The translations under genes were made by a program, and so were the position numbers. Of a stretch of DNA of 64,000 nucleotides, positions 1-7,707 are shown one piece after another (within the stretch, counting starts at the first letter, position 1; the number at the start of each line of letters is the position of its first letter). The stretch covers positions 248,001 to 312,000 of the forward strand of contig NZ_JAMLIG010000002.1 in the NCBI RefSeq assembly GCF_023954305.1, written 5' to 3'. The notes beneath the pieces are model-generated. The model was given only the letters and a program-made list of their open reading frames with translations, made no database searches and had not been told where the DNA came from. The stretch comes from Mesorhizobium sp. (GTDB taxonomy: Bacteria > Pseudomonadota > Alphaproteobacteria > Rhizobiales > Rhizobiaceae).

Positions 1-68
1 GCCCGTCGGAACTTCCCTTCACCCCGCCCGTTGAGGCGGATTGCAGCTTCTTTCGGAGGAAAATCCAC

Positions 69-530
69 ATGAGCAAGGCCGTTTCAGTGAAAAAGACGTC
101 CGGCAGCAAGCCGCTCGAAGCCGGCACCGGCGCCGGCGCGGCGATCGCCGAGCGGTCCAAGGATGCCGGGAAGTCCGGCAAGCCGGCCCCCAAAACGACC
201 ACCGGCAAGGGAACAGCGGGCTCCGCGCCCAAGGCGGCCAAGACCTCGACGACGCGGAAGGCGAGCCCCTCCAAGCCATCCAAACCCGGTTCTCGACCGG
301 CCGCTACCCCGCCGGCAAAGTCGTCGGCCAAACCGTCGACCAAGGGATCCAGGGCCGGTGGCGCGGCGAAAGCGCCCAAAGGCAAGGGGGCGGCAGGTGC
401 CCTTGTCACGGGCGCGACCTCGGTCGCGAGCGGCGTCGCCTCGGTCGCCGGCAGCGTCGCTGGAGCGGTGGTCGGCATGGTAGCCGGCCGCAAATCGCCT
501 GCGCGCAGCAAGGACATAAAAAAAACCTGA
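69..530 (+). CDS. Lys/Ala/Pro-rich basic protein (histone H1-like composition)
   Basis: A 153-residue protein. The ATG follows GGAGG at 55-59 with 9-base spacing. Residues 1 to about 105 are almost entirely Lys, Ala, Ser, Thr, Pro and Gly, strongly basic and probably disordered, like histone H1 or AlgP-type tails. Residues about 108-140 switch to a Gly/Ala/Val/Ser stretch with small-residue repeats that could pack as a glycine zipper or weak membrane segment; a short basic tail follows. No signal peptide or catalytic motif is seen. It is followed by a clear terminator, so it is probably monocistronic. A nucleoid- or envelope-associated role is possible but unproven; the composition alone does not fix a function. 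Confidence 0.7.
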   Translation: MSKAVSVKKTSGSKPLEAGTGAGAAIAERSKDAGKSGKPAPKTTTGKGTAGSAPKAAKTSTTRKASPSKPSKPGSRPAATPPAKSSAKPSTKGSRAGGAAKAPKGKGAAGALVTGATSVASGVASVAGSVAGAVVGMVAGRKSPARSKDIKKT

Positions 531-627
531 AATAATTTCAGTCCGCGCGGAACCACATAGCGGCGACCGCGTTGAACGCTCGAGACGGGCAGTCCCCTCA
601 CCCCCCCGCCCGTCCCGCCCAAACTGC

Positions 628-656
628 AAGCCGGCCGCAAGGCCGGCTTTCTTTTT
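628..656 (+). terminator. Rho-independent terminator after the Lys/Ala-rich gene
   Basis: A perfect 9-bp stem (AAGCCGGCC / GGCCGGCTT) with GCAA loop is followed by TCTTTTT. It lies about 100 bases after the stop at 530 and before the BA14K gene. Confidence 0.85.
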
Positions 657-763
657 CGCGCGGCCGGATACGTCAACAGCCCGCCATAGTCCGCTGGAAC
701 AATCGTCCACGGCCCGCGTTCAGCGGTCAAAGGGACGCATAGATCTGGTCCTAGGAGGCTATC

Positions 764-1249
764 ATGAAGAAAGTTGCTAGCGTATTGAGCGCCGCCGTCT
801 TGTCGGCTGCGATGGCTGTCACGTCGTTCGCGCCCGCCAGCGCCGGCCCCATGCCCGCTCCCCGCATCGCGGCGGACAACGGGATTACCAACATCCAGTT
901 CGGCATGACCGATCGCCCGGGTCCGCTCAATCCCGAACGGCGTTGGCGCGGCGACCGGCATCGCCACGGCTGGTACGGCGACAATTACTACTTTAATGGG
1001 TACCGGGGCCATCGTCATCGCCGCCACGGCTACCGCTACTACAATGGCTGGTGGTTCCCGGCAGGCGCATTTATCGCCGGTGCGATCATCGGCAACGCCA
1101 TCAACAACCCGCCCCCCCGCTACTATCGCGGCGGCGGCAGTGCTCACGTTCAGTGGTGCTACAACCGCTACCGGTCGTACCGCGAGTGGGACAACACCTT
1201 CCAGCCTTACCATGGTCCGCGCAGGCAGTGCTATTCGCCCTATAGCTGA
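764..1249 (+). CDS. BA14K family protein
   Basis: A 161-residue protein with a signal peptide (MKK then a hydrophobic stretch ending near ASAG, about residue 28). The middle is rich in Arg, His, Gly and Tyr. A Gly/Ala-rich hydrophobic segment (about 98-112) may insert in a membrane. The C-terminus carries the BA14K signature: WCYNRYRSYREW, then YHGPRRQCYSPY, with two Cys that may pair. The family was named from an immunoreactive Brucella abortus protein with lectin-like activity and is widespread in Rhizobiales; the cell role is unsettled. AGGAGG at 752-757 fixes the start. Two paralogues lie at 31222-31623 and 31661-32062. Confidence 0.88.
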   Translation: MKKVASVLSAAVLSAAMAVTSFAPASAGPMPAPRIAADNGITNIQFGMTDRPGPLNPERRWRGDRHRHGWYGDNYYFNGYRGHRHRRHGYRYYNGWWFPAGAFIAGAIIGNAINNPPPRYYRGGGSAHVQWCYNRYRSYREWDNTFQPYHGPRRQCYSPYS

Positions 1250-1274
1250 TAGCTGAGCGCTTTCAGTGGGTTGC

Positions 1275-1303
1275 AAAATCCCGCGCCGCGAGGCGCGGGG
1301 TTT
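1275..1303. terminator. Bidirectional terminator between the BA14K gene and glpK
   Basis: An 8-bp GC stem (CCCGCGCC / GGCGCGGG, loop GCGA) is flanked by AAAA on the left and TTT on the right. It sits between two convergent stop codons, so it can serve both strands. Confidence 0.75.
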
Positions 1304-1306
1304 CCG

Positions 1307-2797
1307 TCATTTGGACAACGTGCGCGATACCGCATCGTGCCAGCCGGCGATCTTGCGCTTGCGGGCTTTGGCATCCATCGACGGCGTAAACTGTCGGTCG
1401 AGCGCCCAGCGCCTGGCGAAAGCCTTTTCCTTCGGCCAGACGCCCGCCCGCGACCCGGCCAACCATGCCGCGCCGAGTGCCGTCGTCTCCAGGATCTTCG
1501 GCCGATCGACGGGCGCGTCGAGAATGTCGGCCAGCCGCTGCATGGTCCAGTCGGAGGCGACCATGCCCCCGTCGACCCGCAGCACCGTCTTCGCGGCGGC
1601 GCCCTTCCAGTCTTTCTTCATTGCCGAGAGCAGGTCAAACGTCTGGTAGGCGACGGATTCCAGCGCCGCGCGGGCGAACTCGGCCGGACCGGAATTGCGC
1701 GTCAGGCCGAACATCGCGCCGCGCGCGTCCGCGTCCCAATGCGGCGCGCCGAGGCCGACGAAGGCAGGCACCAGATAGACGCCCTGCGTCTCGTCGGCCT
1801 TCGCCGCCAGCTCTCCGGAATGTTCCGACTTGTCGATCACCTTCAGCGAATCGCGCAGCCACTGCACCGCCGCGCCGGCGATGAAGATCGAGCCTTCCAG
1901 CGCGTAGGTCGTCTTGCCGCCCATCCGATAGGCGATCGTGGTGAGCAGCCGGTTCTTCGAACGCACCATCTGCGTGCCGGTGTTGAGCAGCGCGAAGCAA
2001 CCCGTGCCGTAGGTCGATTTCATCATGCCCGGCTCGAAACAGGCCTGGCCGATCGTCGCCGCCTGCTGGTCGCCGGCAACGCCCAGGATCGGGATCTCGG
2101 CGCCGAGCAGCGCCTTGTCGGTGACGCCGAAATCGTCGGCGCAATCCTTCACCTCCGCCAGCAACGCCCGGGGCACGCGCAGCAGCTTCAGGAGTTCGTC
2201 ATCCCACTGATTTGTCGCGATGTTGTAGAGCAACGTCCGCGAGGCATTGGTCGCATCGGTCGCGTGCACCTTTCCGCCGGTCAACCGCCAGATCAGGAAC
2301 GTGTCGATCGTGCCCGCCAGGAGTTCGCCCCGTTCAGCGCGTTTGCGGGCTTCCTTCACCTTGTCCAGGATCCACGCGATCTTGGTGCCGGAAAAATAGG
2401 GGTCGAGCAGCAGCCCGGTCTTCGCGGCAAAGCGCGGCTCGAGGCCGGCCTTCTTCAGCTTCGCGCACACCGGCGCGGTGCGGCGGTCCTGCCAGACGAT
2501 CGCGTTGTGGATCGGCTTGCCGGTCGCCTTGTCCCAGATGACCACGGTCTCGCGCTGGTTGGTGATGCCGATCGCGGCAACCTCGCCCCCCTTGAGCTTC
2601 GCCTTCTTCAGCGCCTCGCGCATGGTGGCGAGCGTCGACGACCAGATCTCTTCCGGATCGTGCTCGACCCAGCCCGACGCCGGATAGATCTGCGCGAACT
2701 CCTTCTGCGCCTTGGCCGCGATGTTCATGTCGCCGTCGAAGACGATCGCGCGGCTCGAGGTCGTGCCCTGGTCGATGGCGAGAACATGGCCGCTCAT
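1307..2797 (-). CDS. glpK: Glycerol kinase
   Basis: A 496-residue FGGY-family sugar kinase of normal length. It phosphorylates glycerol to sn-glycerol 3-phosphate with ATP in the cytoplasm. The N-terminus has the phosphate-binding motif AIDQGTTSSRAIVFD. The segment WVEHDPEEIW, the substrate-region WQDRRTAP, and the C-terminal adenosine motif LRVDGGMVASDWTMQ are characteristic of GlpK. GGGAGG lies just upstream of the ATG. It lies downstream of a GlpR-type repressor gene on the same strand, with TTTCG-type operator candidates in the 165-base gap, which fits glycerol-3-phosphate-regulated expression. No glpD or glpF is visible nearby. Confidence 0.97.
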   Translation of the reverse strand: MSGHVLAIDQGTTSSRAIVFDGDMNIAAKAQKEFAQIYPASGWVEHDPEEIWSSTLATMREALKKAKLKGGEVAAIGITNQRETVVIWDKATGKPIHNAIVWQDRRTAPVCAKLKKAGLEPRFAAKTGLLLDPYFSGTKIAWILDKVKEARKRAERGELLAGTIDTFLIWRLTGGKVHATDATNASRTLLYNIATNQWDDELLKLLRVPRALLAEVKDCADDFGVTDKALLGAEIPILGVAGDQQAATIGQACFEPGMMKSTYGTGCFALLNTGTQMVRSKNRLLTTIAYRMGGKTTYALEGSIFIAGAAVQWLRDSLKVIDKSEHSGELAAKADETQGVYLVPAFVGLGAPHWDADARGAMFGLTRNSGPAEFARAALESVAYQTFDLLSAMKKDWKGAAAKTVLRVDGGMVASDWTMQRLADILDAPVDRPKILETTALGAAWLAGSRAGVWPKEKAFARRWALDRQFTPSMDAKARKRKIAGWHDAVSRTLSK

Positions 2798-2920
2798 GCC
2801 GACCTCCCTGCCGAATGCACAACCGAGGGACCCCTCGCCTCAAACGTCATCACTTCCTCCCAAAGCACTTCGCATCGGTAGCCGGCGCCTCGCCGGAGAG
2901 ATTCACCGGCGAAAAGGAAA

Positions 2921-2954
2921 TGTTTCGAACCGCTTTCGAATGTCAAACGAAATC
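2921..2954 (-). promoter_or_regulatory. Candidate GlpR operator upstream of glpK
   Basis: The sequence holds TTTCGAA, TTTCGAA again 12 bases on, and then the inverse ACGAAA. DeoR/GlpR-type repressors bind repeats containing TTTCG cores. A similar but stronger cluster lies upstream of glpR. Motif and position support the call; no binding is shown. Confidence 0.45.
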
Positions 2955-2962
2955 AACTTCGC

Positions 2963-3727
2963 TCAGGCCGCCGTCTCGATCAATTCGACCTCCGCCTCGG
3001 CGAGGATCGCCCTCACGGCGGGAATGTCGCAACGATCGGTGATGAACGTGTTCATCTGCTTGAGATGGCCGATACGGACCGGCGCGGTGCGCTCGAACTT
3101 GGTACTGTCGGCCACCAGGATCACGTGCCGCGCGTTGGCGATGATCGCCTGCGCGACCTTCACCTCGCGATAGTCGAAGTCGAGCAGCGCCCCGTCATGG
3201 TCGATCGCCGACACGCCGATGACCGCATAGTCGACCTTGAACTGGCGAATGAAGTCGACCGCCGCCTCGCCGACGATGCCGCCGTCGGAACCACGCACGA
3301 CACCGCCGGCGATCACCACCTCGATTGAAGGATAGACGCGCATCCTGTTCGCGACATTGATGTTGTTGGTGATCACCATCAGTCCCTGATGGTCGAGCAA
3401 TGCCTTCGACACGGCCTCCGTCGTGGTGCCGATGTTGACGAAGAGCGAGGCGTTGTCGGGAATGAGCTTCGCCGCCGCCTTGCCGATGGCATCCTTCTCA
3501 TCGGCGGCGATCTTGCGCCGTGCCTCGTATTGCAGGTTCTCGATTCCCGAGGGGAACAGCGCTCCGCCGTGAATTCGCGTCAGCAGGCGCTGGTCGCAGA
3601 GGTCGTTCAGATCCTTGCGGATCGTTTGCGGCGTGACCTGGAAATGCGCCGAGAGATCCTCGACCAGCACCCTGCCCTTCTCCTTGGCAAGTTGGATGAT
3701 CTCGGAATGTCTTGGCGTTAGCAGCAC
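2963..3727 (-). CDS. glpR: DeoR/GlpR family transcriptional regulator
   Basis: A 254-residue protein with the standard DeoR layout. A winged HTH occupies residues 1-57, with the family signature VEDLSAHFQVTPQTIRKDL. The C-terminal DeoRC sugar-phosphate sensor domain includes NIGTTTEAVSKAL and the later DFDYREVKVAQAII and VADSTKF motifs. Family members bind a phosphorylated sugar or polyol as inducer. Its place directly upstream of glpK on the same strand, with similar repeat sequences before both genes, makes glycerol 3-phosphate the likely ligand and glpK plus glpR itself the likely targets. Confidence 0.88.
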   Translation of the reverse strand: MLLTPRHSEIIQLAKEKGRVLVEDLSAHFQVTPQTIRKDLNDLCDQRLLTRIHGGALFPSGIENLQYEARRKIAADEKDAIGKAAAKLIPDNASLFVNIGTTTEAVSKALLDHQGLMVITNNINVANRMRVYPSIEVVIAGGVVRGSDGGIVGEAAVDFIRQFKVDYAVIGVSAIDHDGALLDFDYREVKVAQAIIANARHVILVADSTKFERTAPVRIGHLKQMNTFITDRCDIPAVRAILAEAEVELIETAA

Positions 3728-3740
3728 TGCATGTCCCTCC

Positions 3741-3777
3741 CGTTTTCGTTTTTCGTAACGCTAACCGAAAACGAAAG
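3741..3777 (-). promoter_or_regulatory. Candidate autoregulatory GlpR operator
   Basis: Tandem CGTTTTCG/TTTTTCG on one side is mirrored by CGAAAACGAAAG on the other, about 10 bases apart, immediately upstream of the glpR start. The inverted TTTTCG arms match the expected symmetry of a DeoR-family operator. Confidence 0.5.
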
Positions 3778-3789
3778 TGACGGGAAGCC

Positions 3790-5205
3790 TCACCTCAACA
3801 TGCCGGCCGCGATCTCGCGTATGACGTCGATGGCCACATCCGCATCCGCCTCGCGCATGTCGAACTGGCCTGCCTGGAAGCGGATAGCGACCTTGCCGTC
3901 GACCTTGGTCTGCGTCAGGTAGATGCGTCCGTCGTCGTTGATACGGCGCAGCAGTTCAAGATTGTGCGCGTCGAGATCGCCTGCCCGCGTTGCCGTATTC
4001 CGGAAGGAAAACAGCGACAGCATCGGCGGCGTGACGATCTCGAAGCCCGGCTCGACGGCCAGCCTGTCCGCCACCTTGCGCGACCACGCGACATGGTTGC
4101 GGATCATCGCCCGCAGATGTTCCAGTCCATAGGCGCGCAGCAGGAACCAGAGCTTCAACGCGCGGAAGCGGCGGCCGAGCGGCACCGACCATTCCGAGTA
4201 GTTGATCATGCCGCCCGCGCCGTGAGTCTTCAGGTATTCCGGCTGGATGGCGAGCGTCCGCACCAGTTCGTCCGGATTGGCGATGAACTGCACCGAGCAG
4301 TCGAACTGCGCGCCCAGCCATTTGTGCGGATTGAAAACGATCGAATCGGCGCCTTCTACCCCCTGCCACCAGTGCCTGAACTCCGGGCAGATCATGGCCG
4401 ACCCGGCCCAGGCGGCATCGACGTGGACATAAAGCCCGTGCCGCCGGGCAATCTCGACGACACCCGCGACATCGTCCGTGCCGCCGACGCTGGTGCCGCC
4501 GACCGACGCGATGATTCCTGCGGGCAGATGCCCGTCCTCAATGTCCTTGCGGATCGCTGCGTCAAGCCCGACGAGATCCATGGAGCGGTTCGGCCCCTTT
4601 ACCGGAATGCGCACCAGATTGTCCTGGCCGATGCCGGACACCCAGATCGCGCGGTCGATGGACGTATGCACCTCCCCGGAACAGTAGATCCGCAGCTTCG
4701 GCTGACCCGACAGACCCTGAATATTGCCCTTCCAGTTCAGCGCCCGCTCGCGCATCACCAGCACGGCGTTGAGCGTAGCCGACGACGCGGAATCCTGGAT
4801 CGCGCCGGTGAACCGGTCAGGCAGGCCGAGCGCCTGGCGCAGCCAGTCGACGACGCGGGTCTCCATCTCGGTGGCCGCCGGCGAGGTCTGCCAGAGCATG
4901 CACTGCGCCGCCATCGCCGAGACGAGGTATTCGGCGACGACGGAGGCCGGCGCCGCATTGGCTGGGAAATAGGCGAAGAAGCGCGGATGCTGCCAATGCG
5001 TCATGCCCGGCACGACGATGCGCTCGAAGTCGGCGAAGATCGCCTCCATCGGCTCTCCGGTTTCCGGCGCGCTCGCCTCGAGCTGCGCGCCGATGTCGCC
5101 GGGCTTCGTCTGTGCCCTCACCGGCAGGTCGCGCAGCCGGGCGCGGTAGTCGGCGCCCCATTCGGCGGCGCGGACGGACCATTCGCGGAAATCCTTGTCC
5201 CGCAT
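3790..5205 (-). CDS. PLP-dependent decarboxylase, aromatic-L-amino-acid decarboxylase type
   Basis: A 471-residue group II amino-acid decarboxylase, fold type I. The N-terminal HPRFFAYFPAN is the typical substrate-site segment. His180 is placed to stack on PLP, Asp263 in HVDAAWAG binds the pyridine nitrogen, and Lys295 in NPHKWL forms the Schiff base. Nearest families are DOPA, tryptophan, tyrosine and phenylacetaldehyde-forming enzymes; the substrate cannot be read from sequence. The start lies 4 bases after the Anbu stop on the same strand, so it is probably translated as the last gene of the ATP-grasp/alpha-E/transglutaminase/Anbu operon. That coupling is unusual and suggests an amine connected with that system. 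Confidence 0.88.
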   Translation of the reverse strand: MRDKDFREWSVRAAEWGADYRARLRDLPVRAQTKPGDIGAQLEASAPETGEPMEAIFADFERIVVPGMTHWQHPRFFAYFPANAAPASVVAEYLVSAMAAQCMLWQTSPAATEMETRVVDWLRQALGLPDRFTGAIQDSASSATLNAVLVMRERALNWKGNIQGLSGQPKLRIYCSGEVHTSIDRAIWVSGIGQDNLVRIPVKGPNRSMDLVGLDAAIRKDIEDGHLPAGIIASVGGTSVGGTDDVAGVVEIARRHGLYVHVDAAWAGSAMICPEFRHWWQGVEGADSIVFNPHKWLGAQFDCSVQFIANPDELVRTLAIQPEYLKTHGAGGMINYSEWSVPLGRRFRALKLWFLLRAYGLEHLRAMIRNHVAWSRKVADRLAVEPGFEIVTPPMLSLFSFRNTATRAGDLDAHNLELLRRINDDGRIYLTQTKVDGKVAIRFQAGQFDMREADADVAIDVIREIAAGMLR

Positions 5206-5209
5206 GGCG

Positions 5210-5944
5210 TCAGCTCATCGGAAAGTCGGGCAGATCCTTGAATGCGGCTTTCAGCGCGCTCGACCAGCCCGCGGAGATGCTGCGGTAGTAGGGATCGTCG
5301 CCGGTGATGCGCTTCTGGAACGACACCCGCAGCGAATCCTTCTCGTAGAACAGCATGTCGAGCGGCAGCCCAACCGACAGGTTCGACTTCAATGTCGAAT
5401 CGAAGGAGACCATCAGCAGCTTCGCGGCCTCCTCGAAGCTCATCTCCGGGTCATAGGCGCGCACGATGATCGGCCGGCCATACTTGTATTCCCCGATCTG
5501 GAAGAAGGGCGTATCGCCGCCGGCCTCGATGAAGTTGCCTTCCGGGTAGATCAGGAAAAGGCGAGGCTCGCTGCCCCTGATCTGTCCGCCCAGGATGAAA
5601 GAGGCGTTGAAATAGCTTTCCGCCTTCTGTCCCTCCAGTGCGGTTCCGCTGATCACGTCGCGCACGACGTTTCCAACGATCTGTGCCGTGCGAAACATGG
5701 ACGGCGTCTCCAGCAGCGTGTGCGAACGCTCGTCGACCGCCTTGCTGCGCTCGTCGAGCAGGCTCACCACGGCCTGTGTCGTCGCAAGATTGCCGGCCGA
5801 CAGAAGCACGATCACCCGCTCGCCCGGCTCCGACCAGACATGCATCTTGCGGAAGGTCGAGATGTTGTCGACGCCGGCGTTCGTGCGCGTGTCCGACATG
5901 AACACGAGCCCGCGATCTATCTTCAGGCCGACGCAATAGGTCAT
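5210..5944 (-). CDS. Anbu: proteasome-like Ntn peptidase
   Basis: A 244-residue member of the Anbu (ancestral beta subunit) family, homologous to proteasome beta subunits and HslV. After Met removal the nucleophile would be Thr2 in MTYCVGLKI; the SDTRTNAGVD segment with its Asp, and the later Lys in ISTFRKM, fit the family. Anbu forms open helical ring-like assemblies rather than closed cylinders. It sits at the end of the classical set ATP-grasp, alpha-E, transglutaminase, Anbu, about 30 bases after the transglutaminase stop. This set is thought to make and process a peptide or peptide tag, but the substrate is unknown. Confidence 0.9.
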   Translation of the reverse strand: MTYCVGLKIDRGLVFMSDTRTNAGVDNISTFRKMHVWSEPGERVIVLLSAGNLATTQAVVSLLDERSKAVDERSHTLLETPSMFRTAQIVGNVVRDVISGTALEGQKAESYFNASFILGGQIRGSEPRLFLIYPEGNFIEAGGDTPFFQIGEYKYGRPIIVRAYDPEMSFEEAAKLLMVSFDSTLKSNLSVGLPLDMLFYEKDSLRVSFQKRITGDDPYYRSISAGWSSALKAAFKDLPDFPMS

Positions 5945-5974
5945 GGAATCGATCCGCAGCGGATAGGTCGGCGA

Positions 5975-6763
5975 TTACTGCTCGACCGTAATGTGAACCG
6001 CAAGCGTTTCCAGTGCCTGTCCCAACCGAATTCCCGATACGGGCGCGGTATCGCGATAATCCCGCCCCGTTGCGAGGGAGACGTAGGTCTCGTCCGGCGA
6101 CATTCGGTTCGACGGGTCGAAACCGACCCATCCAAGGCCCGCCACATGGGCTTCGGCCCAGGCATGGCTCGCCGCCTGTTCGCCGGTCTTCATCAGATAG
6201 CCGCTGACATAGCGCGCCGGAAAGCCGCACATACGGGCGGCCGAGATGAAAATGTGCGCATGGTCCTGGCAGACGCCGGCGCCGACGCCGAGCGCTTCCT
6301 CGGCAGTGGTGGCGGAAGTGGTCGCACCGGCCTTGTACTCGACACGGTCGGCGATGAGATCCTTGAGACGATGCAGCCGGTCGAGATCGGCGCCTTCGCC
6401 GACGCCCTTGACCAGCGCTGCGATCTTCTTGCCCGCAGCGGTAAGCGGCGTCTGCGCGTCGAACAGCCACATCGGCGCAAAGCCGCGATGCGGCCCGGTC
6501 ACGCCTGCCGTGTCGATCGTATCTACCTCGCCCGACGCGGTGATGGCGATGCTGCGCGGCTCCCCTTCGATCGAGAGAAGCCTCGTTTCGTTGCCGAAGC
6601 CGTCGATATAGCGTAGTTCCTCGCGCGCCCCGTCGACCTTGATCTGCCATGAGACCACCGTCTGGGTTCTACCGCTCTGAGGCGTCAGCCGCAGCCGCTG
6701 CAGTCCGTAGCTCAGCGGCGCGTCGTAGCCGTACTCGGTCCGGTGATGGATCTTCAGGCGCAT
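5975..6763 (-). CDS. Transglutaminase-like cysteine protease of the Anbu cluster
   Basis: A 262-residue protein. An N-terminal beta-rich domain (MRLKIHHRTEYGY, typical of this family) is followed by the transglutaminase-like core. The catalytic triad is visible: Cys165 in GVCQDHAHIF, His200 in ASHAWAEA and Asp217 in GFDPSN. Such proteins usually hydrolyse or transfer peptide bonds. The start lies 3 bases after the alpha-E stop, so the genes are co-translated. In the Anbu cluster it is expected to trim or transfer the product of the ATP-grasp ligase. Confidence 0.92.
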   Translation of the reverse strand: MRLKIHHRTEYGYDAPLSYGLQRLRLTPQSGRTQTVVSWQIKVDGAREELRYIDGFGNETRLLSIEGEPRSIAITASGEVDTIDTAGVTGPHRGFAPMWLFDAQTPLTAAGKKIAALVKGVGEGADLDRLHRLKDLIADRVEYKAGATTSATTAEEALGVGAGVCQDHAHIFISAARMCGFPARYVSGYLMKTGEQAASHAWAEAHVAGLGWVGFDPSNRMSPDETYVSLATGRDYRDTAPVSGIRLGQALETLAVHITVEQ

Positions 6764-6766
6764 GGA

Positions 6767-7705
6767 TCAGTTGAACCGGTATTCCTCGGCGATCTGGGCG
6801 CCGAGTCGGTTGTTGTCGCCGATGAACTCGACAAGGAACTCGTGCAGGCCGCGATCGAAAATGTCCTTGATCGAGCCGACTCTCAGCTTGCCGAGAGTCG
6901 TCTCGACGGTGTCATGGCAGCCGAACCTCGTGCCATATTCCGTTGCCAGGAAGCCAAGGCTTTCGGCGATGTTGCGGTAGCAGAAGGCGAGAGAGCGCGG
7001 CATGCGTCCGTTGAGGATAAGGAAGTCGGCGATGTTGGTCGGCTTGTACTCCGCCTCGTAGACCCAGCGGTAAGAGCGGTGCGCCGCGACCGAGCGGAGG
7101 ATCGATTCCCACTGGTAGTTGTCGAGGGAAGACCCGACCCACGACACCGACGGCAGCAGAACGTAGTATTTCACGTCAAGGATGCGGGCCGTGTTGTCGG
7201 CGCGCTCGATAAAGGTGCCGATCTGGCTGAAGTCGAAGATCTCGTTGCGCAGCATGGTGCCGTAGAACGAGCCGCGGATGAAGGCCGTTTCGCGCTTGAT
7301 CTGGTCGAGGATGCGCGGCAGGTCGCGCTCGTCGATCGGCGACTTCAACAGCCGCGTCATCGACATCCAGGCCTCGTTGATGGCCTCCCAGGTCTCGCGC
7401 GTCAAAGCGGTGCGGACCATGCGGCCGTTGTTGCGCGCGGTCTCGATCGCCGACATGACGCTCGACGCATTCGACGTATCGCGCAGCAGGAAGTCGGCGA
7501 CGGTGTTGGCCGTGAACTCGGTGTGCTTCTGCAGGAAAGAGAACTCGACGCCGGCCGAGACGACGACCGACGTCCATTCGTCGGTCGAACTCGCGGTGCG
7601 CGTCAGCGCGAGCCGCAGCCCGGCATCCACCAGCCGCGCCATGTTCTCCGCCCGCTCGATGTAGCGGTTCATCCAGTAAAGGCCGTTGGCGTTGCGTCCG
7701 AGCAT
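6767..7705 (-). CDS. Alpha-E domain-containing protein
   Basis: A 312-residue, mostly alpha-helical protein of the alpha-E family. The N-terminus MLGRNANGLYWMNRYIERAE is the family hallmark. The gene is always found with a circularly permuted ATP-grasp gene and often with transglutaminase and Anbu, as here. Its role is thought to be that of a partner or scaffold for the ligase; no catalytic residues are established. The ATG lies 2 bases after the ATP-grasp stop, which fixes this start against a longer open frame that runs through the neighbour. Confidence 0.92.
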   Translation of the reverse strand: MLGRNANGLYWMNRYIERAENMARLVDAGLRLALTRTASSTDEWTSVVVSAGVEFSFLQKHTEFTANTVADFLLRDTSNASSVMSAIETARNNGRMVRTALTRETWEAINEAWMSMTRLLKSPIDERDLPRILDQIKRETAFIRGSFYGTMLRNEIFDFSQIGTFIERADNTARILDVKYYVLLPSVSWVGSSLDNYQWESILRSVAAHRSYRWVYEAEYKPTNIADFLILNGRMPRSLAFCYRNIAESLGFLATEYGTRFGCHDTVETTLGKLRVGSIKDIFDRGLHEFLVEFIGDNNRLGAQIAEEYRFN

Positions 7706-7707
7706 GC

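Noticed and set aside
1271..2881. Very long open frame antisense to glpK
   Set aside because: High-GC third-position bias opens the antisense frame; the translation is Arg/Gly-rich without any domain, and glpK is unmistakable.
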